DNA from: Desmonostoc muscorum LEGE 12446
Lineage (GTDB): Bacteria; Cyanobacteriota; Cyanobacteriia; Cyanobacteriales; Nostocaceae
Reading direction: 5' to 3'
Length of the DNA stretch: 64,000 bases
Assembly: GCF_015207005.2 (NCBI RefSeq)
Contig: NZ_JADEXS020000001.1
Span: 2,046,001 to 2,110,000 of the forward strand
Position 1 is the stretch's first letter. Each line of letters begins with the position of its first letter. Made by a program: the position numbers and the translations under genes. The notes under the pieces were generated by a model. That model saw only the letters and a program-made list of their open reading frames with translations. It made no database searches and was not told where the DNA came from. Positions 16,645-26,800 of this stretch are shown here, in pieces.

Positions 16645-17550
16645 ATGAACAAGAATATCTTTACAGGGCGCAAACATGTAGAAACTGAAGAGTCACTTAA
16701 CTCAGTTCTCAACTTTCCACAAGTGCCTTTTGATGTAAAAAACTTTGTTATCGCTCAAGATGGTACTGCCCAAGTTCTATCTGTCAACGAAAGTACGGGT
16801 GAATCTACGCAGCGAGTAGTGCTGAAAAAGGGTTGGAGCGCACCTGTTGGTCATTTTACTACCAATGTGGAAATTTTTGTTTTAACCGGCGCACTTTGTC
16901 AGGGTGGGTTTGTATTACGCAATCTCAGTTATTCTTTCATCCCGGCTGGTATACCTACTGGCCCTTGGAAAACCCAAGAAGACACTATTCTGTTGTGGAT
17001 GCCGGATGCTACGCCCACTTATGTGACTGAAGACTACGCAAATCTTCCGCAAATCCCGGAAACTTCTGTATATCATACAAATATGCAGACCCATGAACGG
17101 ATGACTGAGTATGTTCCATTGCAAGAACTCCACGCAATGAAATGGGAAAGTACAACTTTTTTGCCTGCTGGTTCAGCGCGTAAAAGTTTGTATACCAATA
17201 AAAAAACTGGACGTGCTACGTGGATTCTTGGTTTAGTACCTATGTGGATTGAAGGCAATTTCTATGCTGGTCATCCTACTACTGAGGAGGCGTATGTTAT
17301 TTCTGGAGATGTGCTTGGACATTGGTCTATGAGCGATGATCCTTTTAATAGACGCTATACAGCAATGTGCAAAGATGGCTATTACTGGCGACCTGCACAC
17401 ATTCCACACGGGCCGTTTTGGACAGAAAGTGGGGCACTACTTTTGTTTCGCACTAACGATCGCCTAGATTGTTATTGGATATTGCATAACCCAGATATTA
17501 CTCAGCAAGATCAGGCACGTCTGGAGGCTGCAATTGATAAGGACAAGTAA
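16645..17550 (+). CDS. DUF4437 bicupin family protein
   Basis: A 301-residue protein with two cupin halves. The first (about residues 48-118) has GWSAPVGHFTTNVEIFVLTGALCQGG and SYSFIPAGIPTGPWKT. The second (about 195-285) has GNFYAGHPTTEEAYVISGDVLGH and YYWRPAHIPHGPFWTESGALLLFR, where His, Glu and His residues fit cupin metal binding. DUF4437 proteins are putative metal-dependent dioxygenases or isomerases without an established substrate. Starting at ATG 16645 gives the full length. It is followed after 57 nt by the maleate-isomerase-like gene on the same strand, so the two probably form an operon and may act on the same metabolite, such as an aromatic or keto acid; that is inference. Confidence 0.8.
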   Translation: MNKNIFTGRKHVETEESLNSVLNFPQVPFDVKNFVIAQDGTAQVLSVNESTGESTQRVVLKKGWSAPVGHFTTNVEIFVLTGALCQGGFVLRNLSYSFIPAGIPTGPWKTQEDTILLWMPDATPTYVTEDYANLPQIPETSVYHTNMQTHERMTEYVPLQELHAMKWESTTFLPAGSARKSLYTNKKTGRATWILGLVPMWIEGNFYAGHPTTEEAYVISGDVLGHWSMSDDPFNRRYTAMCKDGYYWRPAHIPHGPFWTESGALLLFRTNDRLDCYWILHNPDITQQDQARLEAAIDKDK

Positions 17551-17607
17551 AATCGCACTTATCAAAGCACAACTACCAAAGATAACGTTATCCAGGGGAA
17601 TTTCACA

Positions 17608-18351
17608 ATGACGGACGCCTTAGGATGGCGAAAAAAATTCGGAGTGCTTGCACCTAGCACAAATACCATCGTCGAACCAGATTTTCACGCGATGGCTGTA
17701 CCAGGTGTTACGTCCCACATGTCTCGGATTCATATTCGCGATCAGGATTTGAGTAGCGATGAAAAGATGCTGCGTATTTTGCAGGAAATCGACAACGAAA
17801 TTCTTTTCGCAGTCGATCGCGTCATGACTGCGGGTATCGACTACCTAATTATGGGAATGAGTGCTGAGACTTTTTGGGGAGGAATCGAAGGGAATATAGC
17901 GTTCACCAAACGGCTTGAAGAGTATACTGGACTGCAAGTGGCTACCGGCGCTTCGGCATGTCAGGCTGCTTTGGAAGCGTTCAAAATAAACAAGATTGCC
18001 GTCATCACCCCTTATCAGGCTGTGGCTGATGATAAGTTACGCAGCTTTTTCAGTGACATCGGGGTGGAAGTTGTGCGGCTAAAAGGACTGCGTTGTTCCA
18101 CTGCAATAGCGATCGCTGAAGTCTCTGAAGATACTCTTCGCAACTATCTAATGGAAATCGATGGTGATGATGTAGATGGTATCGTACAAATGGGTACTAA
18201 TTTGAGTATGCTCCGGCTCGCTGACGAAGCAGAACGATGGCTGAAAAAGCCCGTGATTGCTATCAATGCAGCAACTTGGTGGTATGCCTTACGACATAAT
18301 AATATTGGCGATCGAGTGTACGACTGTGGCAGACTTCTGAGAGAATTTTGA
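17608..18351 (+). CDS. Maleate isomerase / Asp-Glu racemase superfamily protein
   Basis: A 247-residue protein with the signature FGVLAPSTNTIVEPDFHAM (residues 11-29) of the maleate cis-trans isomerase/arylmalonate decarboxylase group. The two catalytic cysteines expected in true isomerases appear to be replaced: the first site reads LIMGMSAETFWGG (80-92, Met84 where Cys is expected) and the second IVQMGTNLSM (192-201, Gly196). This subfamily with GMSxETFW is nevertheless self-consistent, so it may have a different chemistry or act on other acids. AGGGG lies about 10 nt before ATG 17608. It is co-directional with the DUF4437 gene. The family is confident; the reaction is unknown. Confidence 0.85.
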   Translation: MTDALGWRKKFGVLAPSTNTIVEPDFHAMAVPGVTSHMSRIHIRDQDLSSDEKMLRILQEIDNEILFAVDRVMTAGIDYLIMGMSAETFWGGIEGNIAFTKRLEEYTGLQVATGASACQAALEAFKINKIAVITPYQAVADDKLRSFFSDIGVEVVRLKGLRCSTAIAIAEVSEDTLRNYLMEIDGDDVDGIVQMGTNLSMLRLADEAERWLKKPVIAINAATWWYALRHNNIGDRVYDCGRLLREF

Positions 18352-18420
18352 AAACTGCGAAATTTAAAAATTCTCCGAATCAAGATAAAGCTGACGAACT
18401 CAGGTTAATTAATTACGAAG

Positions 18421-18449
18421 CCTACACCCTACCGTCAGATCGGTGTAGG
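18421..18449. terminator. Hairpin between convergent genes
   Basis: CCTACACC (18421-18428) pairs with GGTGTAGG (18442-18449), with extra pairing of CTACC in the loop. It sits between the convergent isomerase-like gene (ends 18351) and the CHAT gene (ends 18458) and could stop both transcripts, although there is no T-run. Confidence 0.4.
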
Positions 18450-18457
18450 TAGGTAGT

Positions 18458-21178
18458 TCACAACCAATTTCCTACTAAAACAAAAGCAGCCCAGTAATAT
18501 GGATGAGAAAATCTACTATCTTGTAAAACAGTTTGTTGAGCGCGACGAAGAGCTTCAACTTTCATGATTTCTGGGTTGGCTAATTCTTGATAGAATGTAG
18601 ACATAAACAAGGCAGTGGCTTCATCATTAACAGACCAAAGAGATGCTACAGTCGTGCGTGTACCAGCTCTGACAGCTATCCCAGCTAATCCTAAAGCAGC
18701 TCGCTGATCTCCTGATGCTGTTCTACAAGCACTCAAAACAAGTAATTCAATTGGTTGCATTTGCCGTGAATCACTACGTAGAAGAGTGTCTAATTCCTTG
18801 GCATTAATCTTTTTATCCCAAGTCAGAATAAAAGTGTTTTCAGCTTGAGAACTGAATTCTCCATGAGTTGCCAAATGAACCACTGGGAAAGAAAAATTTT
18901 TAACTTTTGTTTGAAAATTAGAATTAGTAAAAGATTGATTAAGTATTATTTGTGTAGGAATAGAATTCTTGATGCGCTGCAATTCTAATTCTACGTTAGG
19001 AAGTCCAGCAAAACCTTGGCGAGGTTCAGTTAATCCAGCAGTAAGAGCTTGAATTTTCCGCCATTTTAAAGGTTTCGGTTCTAGCAGTTGCAGACCAGGC
19101 GTCAGAGCAATGCTATACTTTTTCATGAGATATTGTTGACCATCGTGCAAAGCAGCAATTGGAATGTTTCGCAATGCACCATCTAATACAAATACTAAGG
19201 TTTTTACTTGGCTGCTAGCAAGTTCTAATTCTATAGGTTTGATTAACCAGTTGTAAACTTTTTCCAAGGATTCCAGAGATGGTTTGCGTATCCTGTTCGT
19301 GACAACAGCTTGAAACTGATTGAGAGATGCTTCTATTTCCTGCTGGCTGATAGGGTGAGAGTAATGACGCAGAGATTGTCCAGGTAGTGCAACTATTATT
19401 TCTAAACTACGGGGCAAAATGATTGTATAGAATACTGCTGATGTTGGATCTAATTGGTCGATTTTGACTGGTTTGGCATTTAAACAGGCATCGCGGAAAA
19501 AGTTATCTAGTTCAGCTAATTGCAGAGATTCAATTAAATTTCTAGCTTGAATTAAAACAGATTGTTCTACATCCTTACCTGATGGCAACAGTAACTCTAC
19601 TAGCTCTCGATAAACAGGTTCAACACTCTCTTTAAAAGAGTATTGGACTTTGGAACTGACTGCTAATAAATCCTGACGCATAGATTGAAGAAGATTCACA
19701 GCTTCAGTATAGTTAGCGATCGCAGTTTTAATATCTCCTGTACTTTTATAAATACGTCCTAGCTGCCAAAATAGCTCATAGCTGACATCTGGTGCCTTCA
19801 AGTTTGAGACTAATACATTTAAAGCTTGCTTCGTCAAGTCTGCTGCTTGAGGCCACAGTTGATTATTTTCGTACAGTTTACCCCGTACTCCCAAAGCATA
19901 AGCATAAGTTCGCCGATCGCCTAAACGCTGTGCTTGTTCTGTAGCTGTGATTAATATTTGGTCAATGTCTTGAAAAGTCGGTAGTTGCGAATTGGGGACT
20001 TTTTTACTTACCAGTTTCAGCAGACTATGAACTAAGTTAATCTGGGCATAAATTCCTTGTTTACTCAGAGGTAGATCATTTAACTTTGATCTTAAGGGCA
20101 ACCATAATTGTTCAGCTTCTGACCATTTCTCACTTTCCAAAAACAAACTTAGTTGATTGACTTGGGCAAAAAGTTGCGTAGTTGGTGATGTGGAAATCTT
20201 GGCGGCTTCACTATAATAATATAACCCTGCTTCTCTGTACTTGGTTTGTTTACCAGAATCAAAGGCTTCTGTAAAAGCTTTAGCTCGTGCTGCATTGCCT
20301 AAACTTATATAGGCAGCTTCAATATCTGGAGGAGAGTTCAATTGTTTGGCTAAATTCAAACTTTCTGACAAGATTTCTTGCGATTGTTCGCTGTTACCAA
20401 CTACTTGCAAAACATTACCAAGGCTACGTAGGCTGACAACTTTGAGAAAAGAAGGTGGTTGTCCTTTGAGGCTTTGCAAATCAGCATCGGATAGTTTGCA
20501 GTCTTGATAGTCCAGCTCTAAAGTTTGCAATAATATCTTGCAAGCCCTTGGGTAAAGTCCCAAATCTTGCATTACTTGGGCTTGGTTAATCCGGCTTTGA
20601 GTCAGCCCCTGTTTATTACCAATTCGAGCATAGTTATCAGCAGCTTGCTGCCAAGTATCGATGGCCTCTTCGGCTTGTCCCACTGCTAGTTGTAATTGCC
20701 CTTCAATATCTTTGGTTTGAGCCAGGATTCGCAATTGTTCTGGCGTACTTTTTTGGGTTTCCAGTAGGTTCAAACTTTGAGTGATGGCGGTGCGTGCTTG
20801 CTCCCATAATCCTACTTGCTGAAGAGTTGATGAAAGATTACTCAACGCCATTGCTTGGTTGAGATCATCCCCAAGGGTAGCAAAAGCAGAAGCTACTTGT
20901 TGCCAAACTCGTGCTGCTTCCTGAAAACGTCCGGCTTCATAGAGTATTTTGCCTTGTTTTACCAGTTCGTAAGGTGGCTGTTGATTGTGAATAACAGGGC
21001 TAGATACCGTAACCTTGGCAATCGCTGGCTGGATTGTCATGGAGAAGACAAATAACAAGGCGAATAAAATTAGCGACCGCCTCCAACTGGGTATAGCCCA
21101 TCGCACAGCAGGCTGTTTGTTAGTATTTTGCCACAAATTTGGGAATACATGAGCAAATTTCTGCTGTTTTCTGGCCAT
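18458..21178 (-). CDS. TPR-CHAT peptidase (caspase-like)
   Basis: A 906-residue protein. An N-terminal hydrophobic segment (about residues 30-53, RRSLILFALLFVFSMTI) is a signal anchor or signal peptide. TPR-type helical repeats fill about residues 70-520 (LVKQGKILYEAGRFQEAARVWQQVA, ELFWQLGRIYKSTGDIKTAIANYTEAVNLL), and a CHAT domain occupies about 600-906. The catalytic His is in VVHLATHGEFSS (near 770) and the Cys in LLVLSACRTASG (near 816), followed by GLAGIAVRAGTRTTVASLWSVND. Both are intact, so a cysteine peptidase is expected. It is the last gene of a same-strand run with two FHA-type exoproteins, an MBL hydrolase, a CHASE2 cyclase and DUF928. CHAT genes commonly sit beside such exoprotein genes in cyanobacteria; processing of the exoproteins is a hypothesis. 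Confidence 0.92.
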   Translation of the reverse strand: MARKQQKFAHVFPNLWQNTNKQPAVRWAIPSWRRSLILFALLFVFSMTIQPAIAKVTVSSPVIHNQQPPYELVKQGKILYEAGRFQEAARVWQQVASAFATLGDDLNQAMALSNLSSTLQQVGLWEQARTAITQSLNLLETQKSTPEQLRILAQTKDIEGQLQLAVGQAEEAIDTWQQAADNYARIGNKQGLTQSRINQAQVMQDLGLYPRACKILLQTLELDYQDCKLSDADLQSLKGQPPSFLKVVSLRSLGNVLQVVGNSEQSQEILSESLNLAKQLNSPPDIEAAYISLGNAARAKAFTEAFDSGKQTKYREAGLYYYSEAAKISTSPTTQLFAQVNQLSLFLESEKWSEAEQLWLPLRSKLNDLPLSKQGIYAQINLVHSLLKLVSKKVPNSQLPTFQDIDQILITATEQAQRLGDRRTYAYALGVRGKLYENNQLWPQAADLTKQALNVLVSNLKAPDVSYELFWQLGRIYKSTGDIKTAIANYTEAVNLLQSMRQDLLAVSSKVQYSFKESVEPVYRELVELLLPSGKDVEQSVLIQARNLIESLQLAELDNFFRDACLNAKPVKIDQLDPTSAVFYTIILPRSLEIIVALPGQSLRHYSHPISQQEIEASLNQFQAVVTNRIRKPSLESLEKVYNWLIKPIELELASSQVKTLVFVLDGALRNIPIAALHDGQQYLMKKYSIALTPGLQLLEPKPLKWRKIQALTAGLTEPRQGFAGLPNVELELQRIKNSIPTQIILNQSFTNSNFQTKVKNFSFPVVHLATHGEFSSQAENTFILTWDKKINAKELDTLLRSDSRQMQPIELLVLSACRTASGDQRAALGLAGIAVRAGTRTTVASLWSVNDEATALFMSTFYQELANPEIMKVEALRRAQQTVLQDSRFSHPYYWAAFVLVGNWL

Positions 21179-21218
21179 ATTAGTCGCTTTTGTTCATTTA
21201 AGACTATTTTGATTTGAT

Positions 21219-23819
21219 TTAAGACCCAGAGCAACTAGTAGGCGATCGCCAATAATTCTGGTAATTTGTAGCTGTAGAATTGTACGCAGTCAGCATAATT
21301 TCGCCTTTGTCATTAATCACCCACCCTTGAGCCTCCACAATTGGATTAGTCATTTTGGCTTTTTCCTCAGTTGGTGTTTGCGGTTGATTTACAACAGAAT
21401 ATTTAATTGTTGATTGTGCTTGAGTCGTGAGTGAAGTAGGTTCTACTAAACCAACTCTTACCCCTGATGGTGTCAGGGCAAGGCTTGGATTTGTCGGTAA
21501 GCCACCGTGTCCAGTAATCACAAACCTACTGCCCGCAACCTTTTGGCAAGGATTTTGAGCGATGATAGTGGCAGGATCAATCATAATCTCTGGCAATGGT
21601 GTTAACCCTTGGCTAGGGTCAACATCAGGTGTGTTAATTTGTACCGTACCATTTAACTGTGAATTTGCTCCGGTGGCCGTGATATCACTTTCTGTTGTTG
21701 GTGTATTACTAAATCGAATCCCAAAAATACCCTGAGCATTGATTGTTACCCGACCTCCACGAAAGTCAGTAGAATTAGCACTAATATCGCTGTTTCCAGC
21801 TGCGCCTAGAATGTCGGTGTCAATGTTGATGTTGCCACCAATGAGATTGCTGCCTGTGGCGTTGGTGGTGATTCTACTGCCACCAAGTAAGAACAAATAT
21901 TTGGCGCTTAAGGTGATAGTTGCTTGTTGTTGACTGGTATCAGTGTTGCTACTAATGGTTGTAGCGTCTAGGCTAGCATTATTGTCTAAACGGATAGAGC
22001 GAGCATGGATTTCTAGGTTCCCTGCATTGCCTTTGCCCGCAGCACCCACTAAGATACTAGCGCCGTCTTGCACAAGCAACTCACCAGTTTTAATTCTGAT
22101 GTTTCCCCCATCGCCTGTGGTGTTTGGATAATTTCTAAGTAAGCCAATACCGGATGTAGTAGACAAACGGCTGCTTAATTGACCATCGGCAAATTTCCCG
22201 ATTATTTGCACAGAGTCAGCATCAATGAGTAAATCTCCTGCTTTGCCTGCATTTGTAGTACTAGAGGTAACAACGCCCCCATCTAAAACGAGCAGTTGTT
22301 GAGCTTTAATCGTTAAAGTTCCGCCATTGCCCCCAGCCTGAGTTTGAGCATTAATAACTCCCACATCTCGAACGACCAATTTTTGAGCATTAATTGTCAG
22401 ATTTCCAGCTTTTCCTGTTGCATTTCGCTGGGATGCACTATACAAACCGCTAGTATATGTATTTTCACCGATAATCTGCAATAGACCAATTACTTCCACA
22501 GAGTCAGCATTGACTGTGAGATCCCCACCCTTACCTGAACCAGAAGTGCCAGTACTGATCTGTGCTCCATCTTGCACTAACAATGTACCCGTATTAATAA
22601 TTAAGTTTCCCGCATTTCCTGTTGAGCCTGGTTCAGTTTGAGCAGACAAGGCCGTATATTTGACAGAGCCATCAATCAGTTGCACGGAGTCGGCATTGAT
22701 GATTACATTCCCTCCCTTACCTGTACCAAAAGTGCTAGCATCAACGACTGCCCCATCCTGCACAACTAACTGACCAGTATTAATCCTCAACTGTCCCCCA
22801 TCCCCTGTTGAGCCTGGGTTAACCAGAGTAAACAAGCCACTGGGATTATCTCTTGCAGAAACACCAATTACTTGCACTGACTCTTTTGCCGTAACATTTA
22901 TACCTCCTCCGGGTTGCGCTCCCAAAGTATTCGCCTCTATTTGGGAACCATCTTTAAGAGTGAGGCGGTTGCTCCAAACTTGCACATCACCGCCCGCACC
23001 ACTAGCATCAACGGCTGCCTCTTGGGATAATTGGATGTTTTTGAAAGTAGAAATGGCTTCATATCCTAAGGAAAAACCTTTATTTATCGAAGTGAAGCTG
23101 ACGAGACTGTTTTCTCCCACACTGCCCAATTCTATCCTTCCTCCTGCTGTCTTGATGGTTGCCCCTTCTAAGAAGATGTCACCACCTACTAAGGCCAAAG
23201 TTTGATTGAGTTGCACCCGTAAGCCAGATGTCGTATCAATTACATCACTGTTTTCAGTTGTTGCTCTAATTCCTTGGCCATCACCCTTTACCTGAATGGA
23301 ACCAGGATTTCCTCCAAATTGCAATCCTATAGGAACATTAATAGTTAACAGTGGTGTCGTTGGGATATCATTGGCACTAAAATCAAAACCATCCGCAAAC
23401 TTTACCGCACTAGCTGTACTGGCAATAAATGAACCACTAATATCTAAACGTGCATTCTTACCAAAGATAATTCCGTTGGGATTGATGAGAAATAGATTAG
23501 CTGTACCTTGAGTTTTAATCAAACCATCAATCTGAGAAATTGACTGACCTGTAACCCGACTGATAATGTTTTGAATATGTGCGGCATTTTGAAAGACAGC
23601 CTCAGTACTAGTGGGAATAGAAAACTCTGAAAAACTGTGAAACAAATTTGTTCCTGCTTGAGTTCCGCCTGTGATATTTAACCTGTTACCGTCTCGTGTG
23701 ATATCGGAATTATTCGCTAGAGTTGCATCTGGGCTGATTTGGGCATAAGCTTCATTTAACCTGGATATATATAAGCTGGCGATCGCTACACCAAACCACC
23801 ACACCCAACGATTACTCAT
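21219..23819 (-). CDS. FHA N-domain exoprotein (TPS-type) A
   Basis: A large beta-helical exoprotein (866 residues from ATG 23819; an in-frame GTG at 23843 adds 8). The signal peptide is MSNRWVWWFGVAIASLYISRL...AYA. The two-partner secretion (filamentous hemagglutinin N-terminal) domain follows (about 30-150, with NLFHSFSEFSIP, IISRVTGQSISQIDGLI, ANLFLINPNGIIFG). The rest is a regular parallel beta-helix with repeats of LxVQDGAxISxxTxGxGKGGN type. The C-terminal ~90 residues are almost identical to those of the next gene (LTAYNSTATNYQNYWRSPTS, then CSGS). It should be exported to the surface by a TpsB transporter, but none is encoded in this window. It follows its paralogue after 47 nt (from its ATG to the paralogue's stop codon). 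Confidence 0.93.
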   Translation of the reverse strand: MSNRWVWWFGVAIASLYISRLNEAYAQISPDATLANNSDITRDGNRLNITGGTQAGTNLFHSFSEFSIPTSTEAVFQNAAHIQNIISRVTGQSISQIDGLIKTQGTANLFLINPNGIIFGKNARLDISGSFIASTASAVKFADGFDFSANDIPTTPLLTINVPIGLQFGGNPGSIQVKGDGQGIRATTENSDVIDTTSGLRVQLNQTLALVGGDIFLEGATIKTAGGRIELGSVGENSLVSFTSINKGFSLGYEAISTFKNIQLSQEAAVDASGAGGDVQVWSNRLTLKDGSQIEANTLGAQPGGGINVTAKESVQVIGVSARDNPSGLFTLVNPGSTGDGGQLRINTGQLVVQDGAVVDASTFGTGKGGNVIINADSVQLIDGSVKYTALSAQTEPGSTGNAGNLIINTGTLLVQDGAQISTGTSGSGKGGDLTVNADSVEVIGLLQIIGENTYTSGLYSASQRNATGKAGNLTINAQKLVVRDVGVINAQTQAGGNGGTLTIKAQQLLVLDGGVVTSSTTNAGKAGDLLIDADSVQIIGKFADGQLSSRLSTTSGIGLLRNYPNTTGDGGNIRIKTGELLVQDGASILVGAAGKGNAGNLEIHARSIRLDNNASLDATTISSNTDTSQQQATITLSAKYLFLLGGSRITTNATGSNLIGGNINIDTDILGAAGNSDISANSTDFRGGRVTINAQGIFGIRFSNTPTTESDITATGANSQLNGTVQINTPDVDPSQGLTPLPEIMIDPATIIAQNPCQKVAGSRFVITGHGGLPTNPSLALTPSGVRVGLVEPTSLTTQAQSTIKYSVVNQPQTPTEEKAKMTNPIVEAQGWVINDKGEIMLTAYNSTATNYQNYWRSPTSCSGS
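21223..21310. repeat. 88-nt identical sequence shared by the two FHA genes
   Basis: Positions 21223-21310 and 23871-23958 are identical over 88 nt by direct reading. The block runs from just before the stop codon into the coding region and encodes the shared C-terminus, while flanking parts of the genes differ. This points to recent duplication or gene conversion. Confidence 0.85.
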
Positions 23820-23866
23820 ACCAGATATTTCATCCTGATACACTGATGTGACATCAGGCTACCATG

Positions 23867-26800
23867 TTATGACCCAGAGCAACTAGTAGGCGATCGCCAA
23901 TAATTCTGGTAATTTGTAGCTGTAGAATTGTACGCAGTCAGCATAATTTCGCCTTTGTGGTTAATTTCCCACCCTTGCGCCTCCACAATTGGATTGGTCA
24001 TTTTGGCTTTTTCCCCAGTTGGTGTTTGAGGATGATTTGAAACAGAATATTTATTTGTTGATTGTGCCTGAGTGATAGTTGATGAAGTTGGTTCCACTAA
24101 ACCAACTCTTACCCCTGGTGGTGTCAGGGCAAGGCTTGGGTTTGTCGGTAAGCCACCCCGTCCAGTGACAACGAATGTGCTGCCTACACTCTGTTGACAA
24201 AGATTTTGAGTAATCTGCTCCGAAGCGTCTATAACTGTGCTAGGAAGCTCGACTAGTCCGCCTCCAGGGTCAATATCTGGAGTATTAATGCTGATTTGTC
24301 CTGCTACTCCAAATTGAGAACTAGCGGTAATATCGCTTAAAGAGGTTTTTTGATTGCGTGGTTCAATGCCAAAAATGCCTTGAGTCAAAATATTGATGTT
24401 GCCACCATTTCCTTCAAATGCATCGGCGGTAATGTCACTGTTTTCTTGAGGAACAGCCACAATAAAAGGAGTATTGATAAAGATGTTGCCACCATCTCCA
24501 CCTGCTCCTGCTGTACCCGCAGTGGTTGATATTTGGCTGCCATTACGCAATAGTAATAAGTCCTGCGCGTTCAGAGTAATGTCACCGCCTCTAGTGCTGG
24601 CTGTTGTTGCCGAAATCGTTCCATTATTGAGAGTAACGTCGCTGGCTGCAATCTCAATGTTGCCACCTCTACCATTTCCCTGACTATTCACCAAAATCTG
24701 AGCGCCATTCTGGATTATGAGTTTTTGGGAGTCGATGAATATATTGCCACTATTGCCTATGGAACCCTTCCTACTGTTAGCACTCAGTCCAGTATCTTTG
24801 CCTGATAAGGTAATGCGATTTTGGACGTTCAAGTTTATATTACCTGCATCACCATTACCTACAGTTGTGGTTTGAATTGTAGCCCCATCAATAACCGACA
24901 GCAATGGGGTATTTATGTTTATCTGACCTCCCTTACCCGTTGCTTCTTGTAGTGCAACCCGAGCATACAAGCCAGTTAGTCTTTCCCCTACTGGGGGTTT
25001 TCCACTGAGTTCTACAGCCTCGGAAGCATGAATAATTAAATTGCCTGCATTACCTTTACCACCTGTAGTCACTGAAATTTGCCCTCCATTTTGGAGAATG
25101 AGGGTTCCTGTATTAATCGTCAAATCTCCTGCATTTCCTTTGCCAATCGTTAATGCTCCCAAACGACTGGTAAAGAAACCATTTGGCGAAACTCCGGCTA
25201 CCTTGACAAACTCTGTTGCTTTAACTGTTAAATTTCCACCTTTACCATCTGCATAAGTCTCAGCAGAAGCTTGCCCTCCATCTTCAACAATTAACCGACG
25301 AGTTGAGATTGTCAAATCTCCAGCCGGCTGAGAGCCTATCTCATTGATGGTAAACAAGCCACTAGAGATGTAGACACCTGCCCTAAACATTCTCGTTCCC
25401 AGGAGTTCTACAGATTCTGTGGTCTTGACACTTAAATTGCCTGCCTGTCCTTGTCCGGAGCTGATGGTGGATATATATGCGCCCTGACGAATTACTAATT
25501 TTTCCGCATTAATAGTTATATTTCCTGCTTTGCCTGTTGCTGTCGTTTCGCTAAATATCCCAGTATTGAATTGACCGTCGATGCCAACTAACTCAATCAG
25601 TTTTGCAACATTCATAGTGATGTCGCCACCTTTCCCCTGACCAAAGGTTGTTGCATCAATGAAAGCTCTATCTGTCAGAAAAAAGTTGCTAGCTTGGATA
25701 TTAACATTTCCAGAATCCTTAGAACTAAAGGAAGTTGTTGCGATCTGAGCATTATTCCCAGAAATTGTATTCTTAGCTAATAAACGAATATCTCCTGATT
25801 TCCCACTGCGAGAAGATGTGTTAATTGTCCCAAAGCTGGGAATATTGATGTCACCGCGAGAGTCTATAACTACATCACCGCTATTACCAGAAAATCCATT
25901 AGAGAAGTCGTTGGTAGAAATTGTTTTCACCCGAATGTTGCCACTGGCTGAAGGGTGAGACTGGTATTGATTGGTTAAAATAACTAAACCGTTAGCTTGA
26001 GTAATGTTAATACTATCGATATCAATATTGGCAGTTGGCACTGTATAAGAGTTGCTATCATCAAATGAGTTACTTGTCATTCCTAAAGCGCTACCCACAG
26101 CAGTTGTTCCAGCACGAATATCGAGAGTTGGTTGTGTACTTCCATTAACTTCGGCTTGGGTCTTGCCATCGGATAGCGTAATGGTTTCACTAACATTATT
26201 TGTGGGATTGGTTCCGTTAATCACAACTGTATCAATGTTGACACTACCACCAGCGAAAATTTGCAATGATGTTCCTGTATAACTGTTAAAGCTGACATCC
26301 CCACTCGCTTGAATAATGGGGACAGAAACACTCTCTAAATTGCCTAAAGTCCCATCTAAACTTTCAACCCGAAAATCTTTTCCACTCCAAAAGTGTGCAT
26401 TGCCTACTACAGAACTAGGCGATCGCAATATCAAATCTTTCCGAGCAAAGAGTCCACTTTGGGGATGATTCAACGTCAAAATATCAATGCCTTGATTTCC
26501 CTGGACTAGCAGTTGTCCCTGAGTTCTTGCTATGAAAGGATGACTCTGGTTGTCTCTGAGTTGCACTGTATCTAATGCCTTGAGAATTAAATTTTCTCCT
26601 GAGAATAGTTGTCCTTGTAATTTTAAATTATGTGCAGCTAAAGTTAAACTTTTTCCAACGGCTAAGTTGCCTTGATTAATAATTTCTGTTTGATGATTTG
26701 GCAGGGCATTAAAGAATAAAGCACCTGGTTGTATTGAAAGTAATTGACTATTTTGAGGTGCAGTAACACTAAACAAGTCAAAATTTTCCAACTGAATGGC

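Noticed and set aside
18458..21178. Second hetF gene
   Set aside because: This CHAT protein has N-terminal TPR repeats and a C-terminal CHAT domain, the reverse of HetF, and lies in the FHA locus.
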